A stretch of DNA of 64,000 bases, from NCBI GenBank assembly GCA_009840005.1, contig VXOR01000033.1, positions 1 to 64,000 of the forward strand, given 5' to 3'. The DNA comes from Gemmatimonadota bacterium. GTDB taxonomy: Bacteria > Latescibacterota > UBA2968 > UBA8231. Numbering within the stretch: position 1 is the first letter of the stretch; the number at the start of each line of letters is the position of its first letter. Below are positions 1 through 7,399 of the stretch, one piece after another. The notes under the pieces are model-generated. The model had not been told where the DNA came from. It searched no databases and saw nothing but the letters and a program-made list of their open reading frames with translations. Position numbers and translations under genes: made by a program.

Positions 1-60
1 AGAGGCGGGGATGCGATACCACGCCTGCCGCCGTGCCGATAGCAATAGAGATAAGTTCAT
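1..60 (-). CDS. Start of a gene running off the left edge
   Basis: An ATG on the minus strand at position 60 is preceded by a good ribosome binding site (AGGAG about 7 bases upstream) and opens about 20 codons without a stop to the window edge. The visible residues (MNLSLLLSARRQAW...) are too few to recognise. It would be the gene downstream of the small coiled-coil protein on the same strand. The call rests only on the start signal. Confidence 0.3.
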   Translation of the reverse strand, partial: MNLSLLLSARRQAWYRIPAS

Positions 61-127
61 GGCGTTCTCCTGTACGGGGTTAAGGAGCCTAGAAAACCTT
101 CTCAGCCGGGCGAGCACTTCGGCGAGC

Positions 128-406
128 TCAGTCGAGCCGCGACAAAATCAGGGTGCCTAGCGCGATGAGCGTGGTAAGCTGAATGCCGATCAGCCAACGG
201 AAGTCGCGGCGGTGCTCTTGGCGTAGTGTGTCCATAAGCACATCTAGGCGACGGCCTTGTTCGGCGATGGCTCGTTCTACGGCATCAAAGCGGGCGTTGG
301 TCTGGCGATTTTGTTCGCGGAGCTGCTCGGTGAGTTGCTCGGCGATGCCTTCGAGGCGGCCAATGCGCCGGTCGTGATCTTGGGCTTGGGTTACAGGTTC
401 GCTCAT
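128..406 (-). CDS. Small membrane-anchored coiled-coil protein
   Basis: A 92-residue protein with a charged N-terminal two-thirds showing heptad-like periodicity (residues about 10-65, rich in Glu, Arg and Gln) and one C-terminal hydrophobic segment (about residues 71-88, IGIQLTTLIALGTLILS) ending in SRLD. The layout is a cytoplasmic coiled coil tethered by a C-terminal membrane helix, as in many small DUF1640-like or haemolysin-XhlA-like proteins. No function can be assigned. Its 3' end carries a partial copy (117-139) of the palindrome found twice in the helicase gene, so the last residues before the stop may derive from a repeat. Confidence 0.6.
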   Translation of the reverse strand: MSEPVTQAQDHDRRIGRLEGIAEQLTEQLREQNRQTNARFDAVERAIAEQGRRLDVLMDTLRQEHRRDFRWLIGIQLTTLIALGTLILSRLD

Positions 407-443
407 GGCGTCTCCGTTGGGGTTGGTGCTATTGGTACGGTCG

Positions 444-1124
444 CTAAGACTCGGCTAAGAATCCGGCGAGCAGATTGACGGCGTCCTCTCGGTCTATTTT
501 GCCGGTGTTGATGGTCAGATCGTAGAGCAAGGGGTCGTTCCAGTCGGCTCGGTGGAAGTTGTGCAGGTAGCTCTGCCGCCATTGGTCGTGTTGCTCGATG
601 AGCTTTTGCGCCTGCTCGCGGTCCATGTCGCGGCTCTGTATCAATCGCTCAATCCGCGTTTCGAGCGGGGCGATGATTTTGACGTGGCAGGCATTGGGGA
701 AATCGGCGAGGATGACTTGGCTGGCCCGGCCGACGACGACAGCCTTGCCGCTTTGGCCGAAATCCTGTACGAGGGTTGTGATGAGTAGCTGATACGTGCC
801 GCGATCGAGGTACGTCGCTTCGCTGACCTCGTGCTCGCGCATGTGGGGAAATTCGAGCCCAAACTCGGGCGCGTACGCGGCCGCCGATAGGGGAAACGTC
901 CCTGGCGCGACTTCGGGCACGAGCAATTTCTTGAGGAAAAACCTAAGCCGGCCCTCCCCCTTTTCATCGTAGCGCTCAACCTCTTCGACCGAAGTATCGG
1001 TGATACTGGCGATCTCTTCGACGAGGCGGCGGTCGATAAATTCGTAGTCTAGCTTGGCGGCCAACTGTTCGGCGATCCAGTCGCCAAAGCTGCCGAGCTG
1101 ACGGGCAACCGTGATGACATTCAT
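444..1124 (-). CDS. Cytidylate kinase-like family protein
   Basis: 226 residues. The N-terminus MNVITVARQLGSFGD matches the P-loop region of the cytidylate-kinase-like family (PF13189 type), where the usual GSGG Walker motif is degenerate (RQLGSFGDWIAEQLA), and is followed by FIDRRLVEEIA. A central VVVGRASQVILADFPNACHVKIIAPLETRIERL block resembles the CMP-binding and LID parts of nucleoside monophosphate kinases. The family is usually annotated as a kinase without proven substrate. It is probably cytoplasmic and stands alone here. The start ATG at 1124 is the first in a region with few alternatives. Confidence 0.7.
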   Translation of the reverse strand: MNVITVARQLGSFGDWIAEQLAAKLDYEFIDRRLVEEIASITDTSVEEVERYDEKGEGRLRFFLKKLLVPEVAPGTFPLSAAAYAPEFGLEFPHMREHEVSEATYLDRGTYQLLITTLVQDFGQSGKAVVVGRASQVILADFPNACHVKIIAPLETRIERLIQSRDMDREQAQKLIEQHDQWRQSYLHNFHRADWNDPLLYDLTINTGKIDREDAVNLLAGFLAES

Positions 1125-1146
1125 GGCGAGTCTCTTCGGTTGGAAG

Positions 1147-1191
1147 GTAGGGGCGGTTTCAAACCGCCCCTACCCGGATGCGTAACGTCAG
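1147..1191. repeat. Palindrome with one mobile-element end (h)
   Basis: A perfect 13-bp inverted repeat (GTAGGGGCGGTTT / AAACCGCCCCTAC, 1-base loop, 1147-1173) is followed within a few bases by ATGCGTAACGTCAG (1178-1191). The latter is the right-hand terminal repeat of the element family found at 21648, 61043 and elsewhere. No left end is visible, so this looks like a truncated copy. It lies between the cytidylate-kinase-like gene and the 3' end of modC, where the hairpin could also terminate transcription. Confidence 0.6.
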
Positions 1192-1222
1192 TAAAAAGTA
1201 TAAAAGGCGGATATTTGCCATG

Positions 1223-2317
1223 TCAACGTTTTTCGGGCCGGTTCAACTGCGGTCCCAAGCGGATGGAATGGGTTTTGACGAGGCAGTAGATTGGGTCGCC
1301 AATGCCGATCTGCATTTCCTCAATGGCTTCTGGGGTCGTCTTGGCGGCCAGCCGCCGCCCGACATCCACGTAGATGAGCTGTTTCCCCCCCCCATCGGCG
1401 ATTGCGCTGATGGTCCCCTGCAACGCATTGCGCACGCTCAGTCCTGTGGGGCGCTGGCGGGCGAGGACGATGTCGTCGGCGCGGATGCCGATGAAGAGGC
1501 GGCTGCCGGTGGGTTGATCGCAGTAGGGAATTTTGAGCTGCTGACCGTGGCACAAGACCTCGCAGACGCCCCGCTCCGCGTCGGTCGCCGCGATTTCCAC
1601 GTCGAGGACGTTTTCAAAGCCGTGTTCTTCGACTAGCGGCAGGACTTGGGGATGGGCGGCGATGGTGAAAAAGTCGCCGTGTGCTACTACTTGGCCGCGG
1701 TTGAGGACTACTACTTGGCTGGTGAGTTCGAGGATTTCGGCGACTGAGTGGCTGACGTAGAGAATGGGGATCTGCAGGGCGTCGCGGACGTGGCACAAGT
1801 AGGGGATGATGCGGTTTTTGAGGCCCTGATCGAGCGAGGCCAACGGCTCGTCCATCAGCAGGAGGCGCGGGGACGTGAGCAGGGCGCGGCCCAAGGCGAC
1901 GCGCTGGCGCTCGCCGCCGGACAGGTGCCTCGGTCGGCGCTTGAGCAGGGGCCCGATTTCGAGCAGATCGACGATCTGGTCCAAGGCAAAGCGGCGCGCT
2001 ACCGCTGGCAGTAGGTTGCGACCGTAGCACAGGTTTTCCTCGGTACTCAGGTGCGGGAAGAGCAAGTCGTTTTGAAACACGTAGCCGATGCGACGGTGCT
2101 CGGGTGGCAGATCGACGCGCTGAGCCGAGGAGAAGAGGGTTTGGCTGTCTAGGGATATTTCGCCGGCGTCCGGTCGCACTAGTCCGGCGACCACGTTGAG
2201 CAGCGAGGTTTTGCCCGCGCCCGACGGCCCGTAGATGGCAGTGACGGCGTGGTGGCACTCGATGTCGATGTCGAGGGCGAAGGGGCCTAGCTGGCGTTGG
2301 GCGCGGAGGCAGAGCAT
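1223..2317 (-). CDS. modC: Molybdate ABC transporter ATP-binding protein ModC
   Basis: ATPase that drives molybdate import with ModB and ModA. Visible motifs, numbered from the chosen start: Walker A GPSGAGKT (30-37), ABC signature LSGGERQRVALGRAL (132-146), Walker B LLLMDEPLASLD (152-163), switch His in YVSHS, and a C-terminal TOBE/MOP-like oxyanion-binding domain (about 270-360, containing GIRADDIVLARQRP). I chose the ATG at 2317, which starts two bases after the modB stop; an ATG at 2350 would lengthen the protein and overlap modB by 31 bases. About 364 residues, the usual family length. Last gene of the modA-modB-modC operon. Confidence 0.93.
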   Translation of the reverse strand: MLCLRAQRQLGPFALDIDIECHHAVTAIYGPSGAGKTSLLNVVAGLVRPDAGEISLDSQTLFSSAQRVDLPPEHRRIGYVFQNDLLFPHLSTEENLCYGRNLLPAVARRFALDQIVDLLEIGPLLKRRPRHLSGGERQRVALGRALLTSPRLLLMDEPLASLDQGLKNRIIPYLCHVRDALQIPILYVSHSVAEILELTSQVVVLNRGQVVAHGDFFTIAAHPQVLPLVEEHGFENVLDVEIAATDAERGVCEVLCHGQQLKIPYCDQPTGSRLFIGIRADDIVLARQRPTGLSVRNALQGTISAIADGGGKQLIYVDVGRRLAAKTTPEAIEEMQIGIGDPIYCLVKTHSIRLGPQLNRPEKR

Positions 2318-2319
2318 TG

Positions 2320-2994
2320 CTAGTTCGAGCGCAGGCGACGGGCCGACCACTCGCTGGCCACGAGGGCCAGTAGCGAAAGCGCAACTGAGATCACGATTAG
2401 TCCGACGACGCGGCCTTCTCCGTCCGGTTGGTTGAGGTACGTGTAAATGGCCGAGGGAATGGTGCGGGTCTGCCCGGCGATGTTGGCCGCAAAGATGATG
2501 GTCGCGCCGAACTCGCCCAAGGAGCGGGCAAAGCTCAACAGCGAACCGACCAGCAGGCCGGGAGCGGCGAGGCGCAAGGTCACGGTCAGAAAGGTGCGCA
2601 CCGGACCTGCGCCGAGGGTGCGGGCGACGCGCTCTAGGCGCGGATCCACGCTCTCAATCCCGAGGCGCACAGAGCGCAGCATCAGGGGAAAGCCGACCAC
2701 GGCCGAGGCCAGGACCGCGCCCTTCCAGTCGAAGGCCAATTGGAGGTCGAAGACTGCGAGCACTGGGCCGAAGAGACCGCGGCGGCCAAAGAGCAACAGG
2801 AGCAAATAGCCGGTGACCACCGGCGGCAGGACCAGCGGCAGGTGACAGAGGCCGTCGAGCGCGATCTTGAGTGGAAACTCCCGCCGGGCCAGCAGCCAGC
2901 CCAGCAACACGGCTGGCAACAGGCTCAGCAGCACGCAGCAAAAGGCCACGCGCAGCGAGAGCAACAGAACCTGTACTTCCTCAGCGCTGAACAC
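2320..2994 (-). CDS. modB: Molybdate ABC transporter permease ModB
   Basis: Inner-membrane permease, 224 residues, about five to six hydrophobic segments. The family hallmarks HLPLVLPPVVTGYLLLLLFG near residue 50 and SFARSLGEFGATIIFAANI near residue 158 (the EAA loop facing ModC) are clear. It starts with GTG at 2994 and overlaps the modA 3' end by 14 bases, indicating translational coupling. Function follows from the family: translocation of molybdate released by ModA, powered by ModC. Confidence 0.93.
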   Translation of the reverse strand: MFSAEEVQVLLLSLRVAFCCVLLSLLPAVLLGWLLARREFPLKIALDGLCHLPLVLPPVVTGYLLLLLFGRRGLFGPVLAVFDLQLAFDWKGAVLASAVVGFPLMLRSVRLGIESVDPRLERVARTLGAGPVRTFLTVTLRLAAPGLLVGSLLSFARSLGEFGATIIFAANIAGQTRTIPSAIYTYLNQPDGEGRVVGLIVISVALSLLALVASEWSARRLRSN

Positions 2995-3880
2995 GTTGGT
3001 CGCCCAGAAAGGTAAAGCCGTGTTTGCGGAAAATGTCGGTGGCCGTATCCGAGCTAAAAAATGCCAACAGGCTGCGGGTCTGTGCGCTGGCGCGGCCCTT
3101 GACGATGGCCGCTGGATAGACGATGGGACGGTGCAGTGAGTCCGGCACGGTCGCCAGGGTTATTGCGCGGTCGCTTTGGGCCGCATCGGTAGCGTACACT
3201 AGACCAGCGGCGCACTCTCCGCGCTCGACGTACACCAAGGCGGCGCGGACGTCGGGCGCGGGTGCAATGCGGCTTTTGAGCGCCGGCCACCAGCCCAATT
3301 TTTTAAGGGCTTGACGGGCGTACTGGCCAGCCGGTACGTGATCGGGGTCGCCGAGGGCCAAGCGGCCAGCGAAAGCACCGGCAAAGGCGAAATCCCTTGC
3401 AAAGCGGATGGCGAAAGGCGCTCCCTTGGGTGCAATGACCACGAGGGCGTTGCCGAGGAGATTGACGCGGGTGTCTTGCTCGATGTGCTGCCGCGCTTGG
3501 AGATAGTCCATCCACTCGGCGTTGGCGGAAAAATAAATATCGGCTGGCGCACCGGCGGCAATTTGTTTGGCCAAGGTCGAAGAGCTGGCAACGGACAGGC
3601 GCATCCCCTCGTAGTGGGTCGTTAGCTCTGAGAGTGCAGAGTTTAAGCTGGCGGCGGCGAAGACGCTTTGGGCTGCTACTAGCGTAGGGTAGAGCAAGAG
3701 CAGGACGATGCTAACGGACGTTACGCACGAGCATCTAGGTATTAGATGCTTCGACTCCGCTTCGCGGAGTTTATCTTGAGCGAAGCCGAAAGGCTCAGCA
3801 TGACAGCAGTGGGCGCGTTCCTTCCTTGTCATGCCGAGCGAAGCGAAGCATCCCATGCCTAGTGGCCTTTGCGTAAACAT
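2981..3880 (-). CDS. modA: Molybdate-binding protein ModA, 5' end split by a repeat
   Basis: Periplasmic molybdate-binding protein. The mature part starts near QSVFAAASLNSAL, a typical ModA N-terminus, and shows SSSTLAKQIAAGAPADIYFSA and DPDHVPAGQYARQAL. The open frame of 299 residues begins at an ATG inside a mobile repeat (3715-3882), so the first roughly 55 residues are repeat-encoded and the hydrophobic signal segment (SIVLLLLYPTLVAA) is now internal. Removing the repeat plus one copy of its 8-bp duplication restores an ATG at 3906 reading MTPRALSIVLLLLYPT into the signal peptide and overlapping the helicase 3' end by 20 bases. Read today from 3906 the frame hits TGA after eight codons. 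Whether the current long form is exported is uncertain. Confidence 0.85.
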   Translation of the reverse strand: MFTQRPLGMGCFASLGMTRKERAHCCHAEPFGFAQDKLREAESKHLIPRCSCVTSVSIVLLLLYPTLVAAQSVFAAASLNSALSELTTHYEGMRLSVASSSTLAKQIAAGAPADIYFSANAEWMDYLQARQHIEQDTRVNLLGNALVVIAPKGAPFAIRFARDFAFAGAFAGRLALGDPDHVPAGQYARQALKKLGWWPALKSRIAPAPDVRAALVYVERGECAAGLVYATDAAQSDRAITLATVPDSLHRPIVYPAAIVKGRASAQTRSLLAFFSSDTATDIFRKHGFTFLGDQRVQR

Positions 3881-3882
3881 CA
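3715..3882. mobile_element. Family A hairpin element, copy a, inside modA
   Basis: 168-bp element with related ends (CGGACGTTACGCA left, TGCGTAAACATCA right) and an inverted-repeat core (GATGCTTCGACTCCG ... CGAAGCGAAGCATC) with the shared CTCAGCATGACA / TGTCATGC motif. It is flanked by an exact 8-bp direct repeat GATGCTAA (3707-3714 and 3883-3890), a target-site duplication that includes the helicase stop codon. There is no transposase, so it is a MITE-like non-autonomous element. The insertion split the modA signal sequence. Confidence 0.8.
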
Positions 3883-3886
3883 GATG

Positions 3887-6358
3887 CTAAGTGCTCGCGG
3901 GGTCATGGTGCCAAAACTCGGTCAGCGATTGGGCGATATGGGCTGGGTTGCGGACGGAATGCACTGGGTGCCAAGAGGAGGGAAAGAGCTGACGGTAGCG
4001 GCTTTGCGCAAAGCGGCGATCGACGAGGAGGATCGCGCCGCGGTCGCTCGCGGTGCGGATGACGCGGCCGGCAGCCTGCAACACGCGGTTCATGCCCGGA
4101 TAGACGTAAGCGTACGCAAAGCCGGGAATCTCGCGCTCGTCGAAATAGTGGCGAATCAGGTCGCGCTCCAAGCACAGTTGCGGCAAGCCAACGCCGACGA
4201 CCACCGCCCCGACCAGCCGCTCGCCAACTAAATCGATTCCCTCGCCGAAGACGCCGCCCATCACCGCGAAACCCACTGTGTACTGTTCGGCCTGCAATGG
4301 CTCTGCGTCGAATGCGGAGAGAAACGCCTCACGCTGACGGTCGGACATGCCGCTTTCTTGGACGAGCAGGTCGATGTCTGGGTGCGCCTCGGCAAAGCGC
4401 GTCGCCACCTCCTCCATGTATTTGTACGAAGGGAAAAAGGCGAGGTAGTTGCCCGCGCGCTGGCTGACGAGGGCGGCGATGGACTCGGCGATGTCGTCGT
4501 AGCTCTCGCCGCGCTTTTTGTACGTGGTCTCAATGTGGTCGGCCAGCAACAGGCGCAGGTGCTCGGGTGGGAAGGGCGAACCAAGGCTCAACAGGGTATC
4601 TCCTTCCTCGCCGCCGAGCAGGTCGCGGAAATACGCCAGCGGCGAGAGCGTGGCTGAGAAGAATACGGCCGCGCAGCCGCGCTCTAGGGCTTGGCGGATA
4701 TTGTGCGCTGGATCGAGACAGAAGATTCGGAAGCGAATATCCCGCCCTTCGGCTGAGCTCAGGCGTTCGGCGAGCTCAGCCGAGCCGTCGAAGCCCTGTT
4801 TTTCGGTGTATGTGGTGTAGTGCTCGTCGAAAAGCTCGCCGATGCGCTCGAAGCCCAGCACCCGGAAGTAGCATTCGATCAATTCGTCCCAAAAGGGCAA
4901 GGCCGCGCCCTGCTCTAGGACCTTCTCGGCGGCGCGGAGGACATTGTGAACCAGCGCCATCAGATCCGTTGGCAACTGCGGGCTGACCCAGCACTCGCCG
5001 TCGCCTTCCTGCTCGACCTTCTTGCCGAGCTTGGCAAAGTAGCGGTTGAGGGCGTTGAGCTGTTGGGTCAAGTCGGGATGCGTCTTGCCGACTAAGCGCT
5101 TGAGCCCAGAGATCTCGGACTTGCACAGATCGGCTGAAAACATCTCGCGCGCCCGATCGACGAGATTGTGCGCCTCGTCAATCAGAAAGGCGTATTGCCC
5201 TCTGGTGTCTTGGAAGAAGCGCTTGAGGAAAGCGCGCGGATCAAAGACGTAGTTGTAATCGCAGATGATGACGTCGCACCACGGCGCAAGGTCGAGCGAG
5301 AATTCAAACGGACAGACGCGGTGCTTTTGTGCGCACTCCTCGATGAGGGTGCGGGTGAAGGCGTCGTGGGTGAAGATATCTTCAAGCGCGTCGTTGATGC
5401 GGTCGTAGTAGCCGCGGGCGAATTCGCATTGATCGGGATCGCAGGTGCTGCCGCCGTTGGGCTTCGACGGCTCGGCTGAGCTCGCCGAACGCCTGAGCTC
5501 AGCCGAAGGTTTGAAGCAAATTTTGTCGCGGGCCGTCAGCGTCAAGCTCTTGAGGCGTGCGCCGCCCCCGCGCAGGTCGTCGATGGCCTTTTCGGCGACT
5601 CTGCGTCCGCTGGTTTTGGCCGTCAGGTAGAAGATTTTTTCGGCATGGCCTAAGCCGAGGGCCTTGGCGGCCGGGAATAGGGTCGAGATGGTCTTGCCGA
5701 TGCCGGTGGGTGCTTGGGCAAAGGCGCGACCGCGGCCGTCGATGGTGCGATAGGTGGCCGCGGCTAGGTCGCGCTGGCCGGGCCGAAACTCGGCGAAGGG
5801 GAATTTGAACTCCTCAAGCGCAAGATCGCGCTCGGCGCACCACTGTTGGTAGATGCGCACCCAATGCAGGTAGCGCTCGATGAGATCGGCGCAAAACGCC
5901 GCCAGTTCGTCGGACGCAAAGGTGCGGCAGTCCTCGCGGCGCTCGTAGGTTTCCAATTGAAGGTAGGTTAGCTGGACGTCGATGGCGTCGAGGCCACTCT
6001 GCTCGGCGACCATAAAGGCGTAGAGCTTGGCCTGTGCCCAATGCGCTGGGTTTTCAGGGATCTCGTCGAGGTCGGTTTCGGTGGTCTTGATTTCCTCGAC
6101 GAGTACTGCGTCTTCTGCGACGAGCAGGCCGTCGATGCGGCCGCTTATTTCAAGGGCAATCTCGTCGGTCTCGACTAGGTAGGAAATGGGCACTTCCGCC
6201 TGATAGTCGGCGGGGCGGGCGCGCTGGATTTTCTGGTGGCCGCGCGTGCCTTCCACTAAGCGGTCGGGGCGGGAAAAGCCGCCGGAAACTAGATCGCCGG
6301 AGCGCAGCACGAAGCCGACAAGTTCGCGGACCGAGGTTTTGAGCAGACGCGGGGGCAT
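3887..6358 (-). CDS. PD-(D/E)XK nuclease-XPD/DinG-type helicase fusion
   Basis: 823 residues. Residues about 55-165 look like a RecB/Cas4-type nuclease domain (GRIDGLL with Asp76, then VEEIKTT with Lys91). The rest is a superfamily 2 XPD/DinG-like helicase: Walker A APTGIGKT (216-223), DEAH box IDEAHNLV (393-400), four cysteines suited to an iron-sulfur cluster (281, 306, 311, 349), then SATLSPLAYF and a C-terminal QAAGRVIR motif VI. It probably acts in DNA repair or unwinding of damaged or R-loop DNA. Two in-frame copies of a 50-bp palindrome add about 17 residues each (near 284-300 and 522-538), both in loops next to conserved blocks. Its 3' end overlapped the ancestral modA start. Confidence 0.88.
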   Translation of the reverse strand: MPPRLLKTSVRELVGFVLRSGDLVSGGFSRPDRLVEGTRGHQKIQRARPADYQAEVPISYLVETDEIALEISGRIDGLLVAEDAVLVEEIKTTETDLDEIPENPAHWAQAKLYAFMVAEQSGLDAIDVQLTYLQLETYERREDCRTFASDELAAFCADLIERYLHWVRIYQQWCAERDLALEEFKFPFAEFRPGQRDLAAATYRTIDGRGRAFAQAPTGIGKTISTLFPAAKALGLGHAEKIFYLTAKTSGRRVAEKAIDDLRGGGARLKSLTLTARDKICFKPSAELRRSASSAEPSKPNGGSTCDPDQCEFARGYYDRINDALEDIFTHDAFTRTLIEECAQKHRVCPFEFSLDLAPWCDVIICDYNYVFDPRAFLKRFFQDTRGQYAFLIDEAHNLVDRAREMFSADLCKSEISGLKRLVGKTHPDLTQQLNALNRYFAKLGKKVEQEGDGECWVSPQLPTDLMALVHNVLRAAEKVLEQGAALPFWDELIECYFRVLGFERIGELFDEHYTTYTEKQGFDGSAELAERLSSAEGRDIRFRIFCLDPAHNIRQALERGCAAVFFSATLSPLAYFRDLLGGEEGDTLLSLGSPFPPEHLRLLLADHIETTYKKRGESYDDIAESIAALVSQRAGNYLAFFPSYKYMEEVATRFAEAHPDIDLLVQESGMSDRQREAFLSAFDAEPLQAEQYTVGFAVMGGVFGEGIDLVGERLVGAVVVGVGLPQLCLERDLIRHYFDEREIPGFAYAYVYPGMNRVLQAAGRVIRTASDRGAILLVDRRFAQSRYRQLFPSSWHPVHSVRNPAHIAQSLTEFWHHDPAST
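4746..4795. repeat. 50-bp palindromic repeat inside helicase gene, copy 1
   Basis: A 50-bp sequence built around the inverted motif CTGAGCTCAGGC ... GAGCTCAGCCGAG. It is the exact reverse complement of 5460-5509 (50 of 50 bases by eye). In the helicase frame it encodes GFDGSAELAERLSSAEG between HYTTYTEKQ and RDIRFRIFCLDPA, where helicase relatives go directly from one to the other. The frame stays open. Confidence 0.75.
5460..5509. repeat. 50-bp palindromic repeat inside helicase gene, copy 2
   Basis: Exact inverted copy of 4746-4795. In this orientation the helicase frame reads PSAELRRSASSAEPSKP, inserted between the first iron-sulfur cysteine (KICF) and the second (CDPDQC). A third, partial copy with mismatches sits at 117-139. 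In-frame palindromic insertions of this sort recall the Rickettsia palindromic elements. Confidence 0.75.
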
Positions 6359-6378
6359 GGTGTTATAATATAGGGCCG

Positions 6379-6496
6379 CTATGAGAATCCTACATCATGT
6401 ACAAGGTGATCCGCAGAAGGACGCAGAAGGACGCAGAATAGGATACACGAGACGGTCCACCGCTCGGATCGTTCAAATCGTACCGCATTGCTATAT
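6379..6496. repeat. Family B repeat, copy 1
   Basis: About 118 bp with ends related to TATAGCAATCCTAC (left CTATGAGAATCCTAC, right GCATTGCTATA) and the internal motif CCGCAGAAGGACGCAGAA. It shares the internal CTCGGATCGTTCA stretch with the copy at 59061. Lies in the 165-bp gap between the divergent helicase and mtnP genes. No coding potential. Confidence 0.55.
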
Positions 6497-6523
6497 CAGA
6501 CACTTGCATTTTCACAGGAGACG

Positions 6524-7399
6524 ATGATGAGTCAATCCGTAATTTTGGGCGTCATCGGTGGATCGGGGTTGTACCAAATAGAAGGAGTCGAAACGGTCGC
6601 CGAGCACCGGTTAGATACGCCCTTTGGTGCGCCTTCAGACGCTATTGTCGAGACGCGCATCGGCGGGCGCACAGTCCACTTCCTGCCGCGACATGGCCGG
6701 GGGCATCGGCTGCTGCCGAGCGAAGTGCCCTCGCGCGCCAATATCCACGCGCTCAAGCAATTAGGTGTGAACCACGTTTTGGCCATAAGCGCCTGCGGCA
6801 TTATGCAGGAGGATATACGGCCTGGGGACATGATCGTGCCCGACCAGATTTTCGACCGCACGCGCGGACAACGCCCATCGACGTTTTTCGGCGACGGGAT
6901 CGTCGGACACGTGATGTTTGCCGACCCTTTCTGTGAGACGTTGCGGACCGAGGTCATCGCGGCGGCACGGGCGGCGGACGCCAACGTCCACGAAGGCGGC
7001 ACGTACCTCTGCATGGAGGGGCCGGCCTTTTCCACCCGCGCTGAGTCGCATTTCTACCGCAGTGCCGTGGGCGCGGCTGTGATCGGCATGACCGCTCTGC
7101 CCGAGGCCAAGCTGGCGCGCGAAGCGGAGATGTGTTACGCGCTGCTAGCGACGGGCACGGACTACGACTGCTGGCACGAGGAGGAGGAAGATGTGAGCAT
7201 TGAGCAAGTGCTAGCGGTGCTGCGAGCCAACAGCGACTTGGCTAAGCAGATCGTCTCCGAGGTTGCCACGCGCCTGCCAAGCGAGGCCGCTTGCCCTTGT
7301 TTGCGCGCTGCTGAAAGCGCCATCGTTACCGACCCAGCGGTGATTCCCTTAGAGGCGAAGGAGCGGCTCCGCGCACTTTACGGAAAGTACCTAGACTGA
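6524..7399 (+). CDS. mtnP: S-methyl-5'-thioadenosine phosphorylase
   Basis: Phosphorolysis of methylthioadenosine to adenine and methylthioribose-1-phosphate in methionine salvage. The N-terminal phosphate-binding loop GVIGGSGLYQ, the FLPRHGRGHRLLPSEVPSRANI block, ISACG, and the purine-site region GTYLCMEGPAFSTRAESHFYR are all present. About 291 residues from the ATG pair at 6524/6527, which follows an AGGAG site. Its stop overlaps the start of the next gene by one base (TGATG), so it is translationally coupled with a sugar dehydrogenase. Purine nucleoside phosphorylase activity is an alternative, but the C-terminal region is MTAP-like. Confidence 0.92.
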   Translation: MMSQSVILGVIGGSGLYQIEGVETVAEHRLDTPFGAPSDAIVETRIGGRTVHFLPRHGRGHRLLPSEVPSRANIHALKQLGVNHVLAISACGIMQEDIRPGDMIVPDQIFDRTRGQRPSTFFGDGIVGHVMFADPFCETLRTEVIAAARAADANVHEGGTYLCMEGPAFSTRAESHFYRSAVGAAVIGMTALPEAKLAREAEMCYALLATGTDYDCWHEEEEDVSIEQVLAVLRANSDLAKQIVSEVATRLPSEAACPCLRAAESAIVTDPAVIPLEAKERLRALYGKYLD

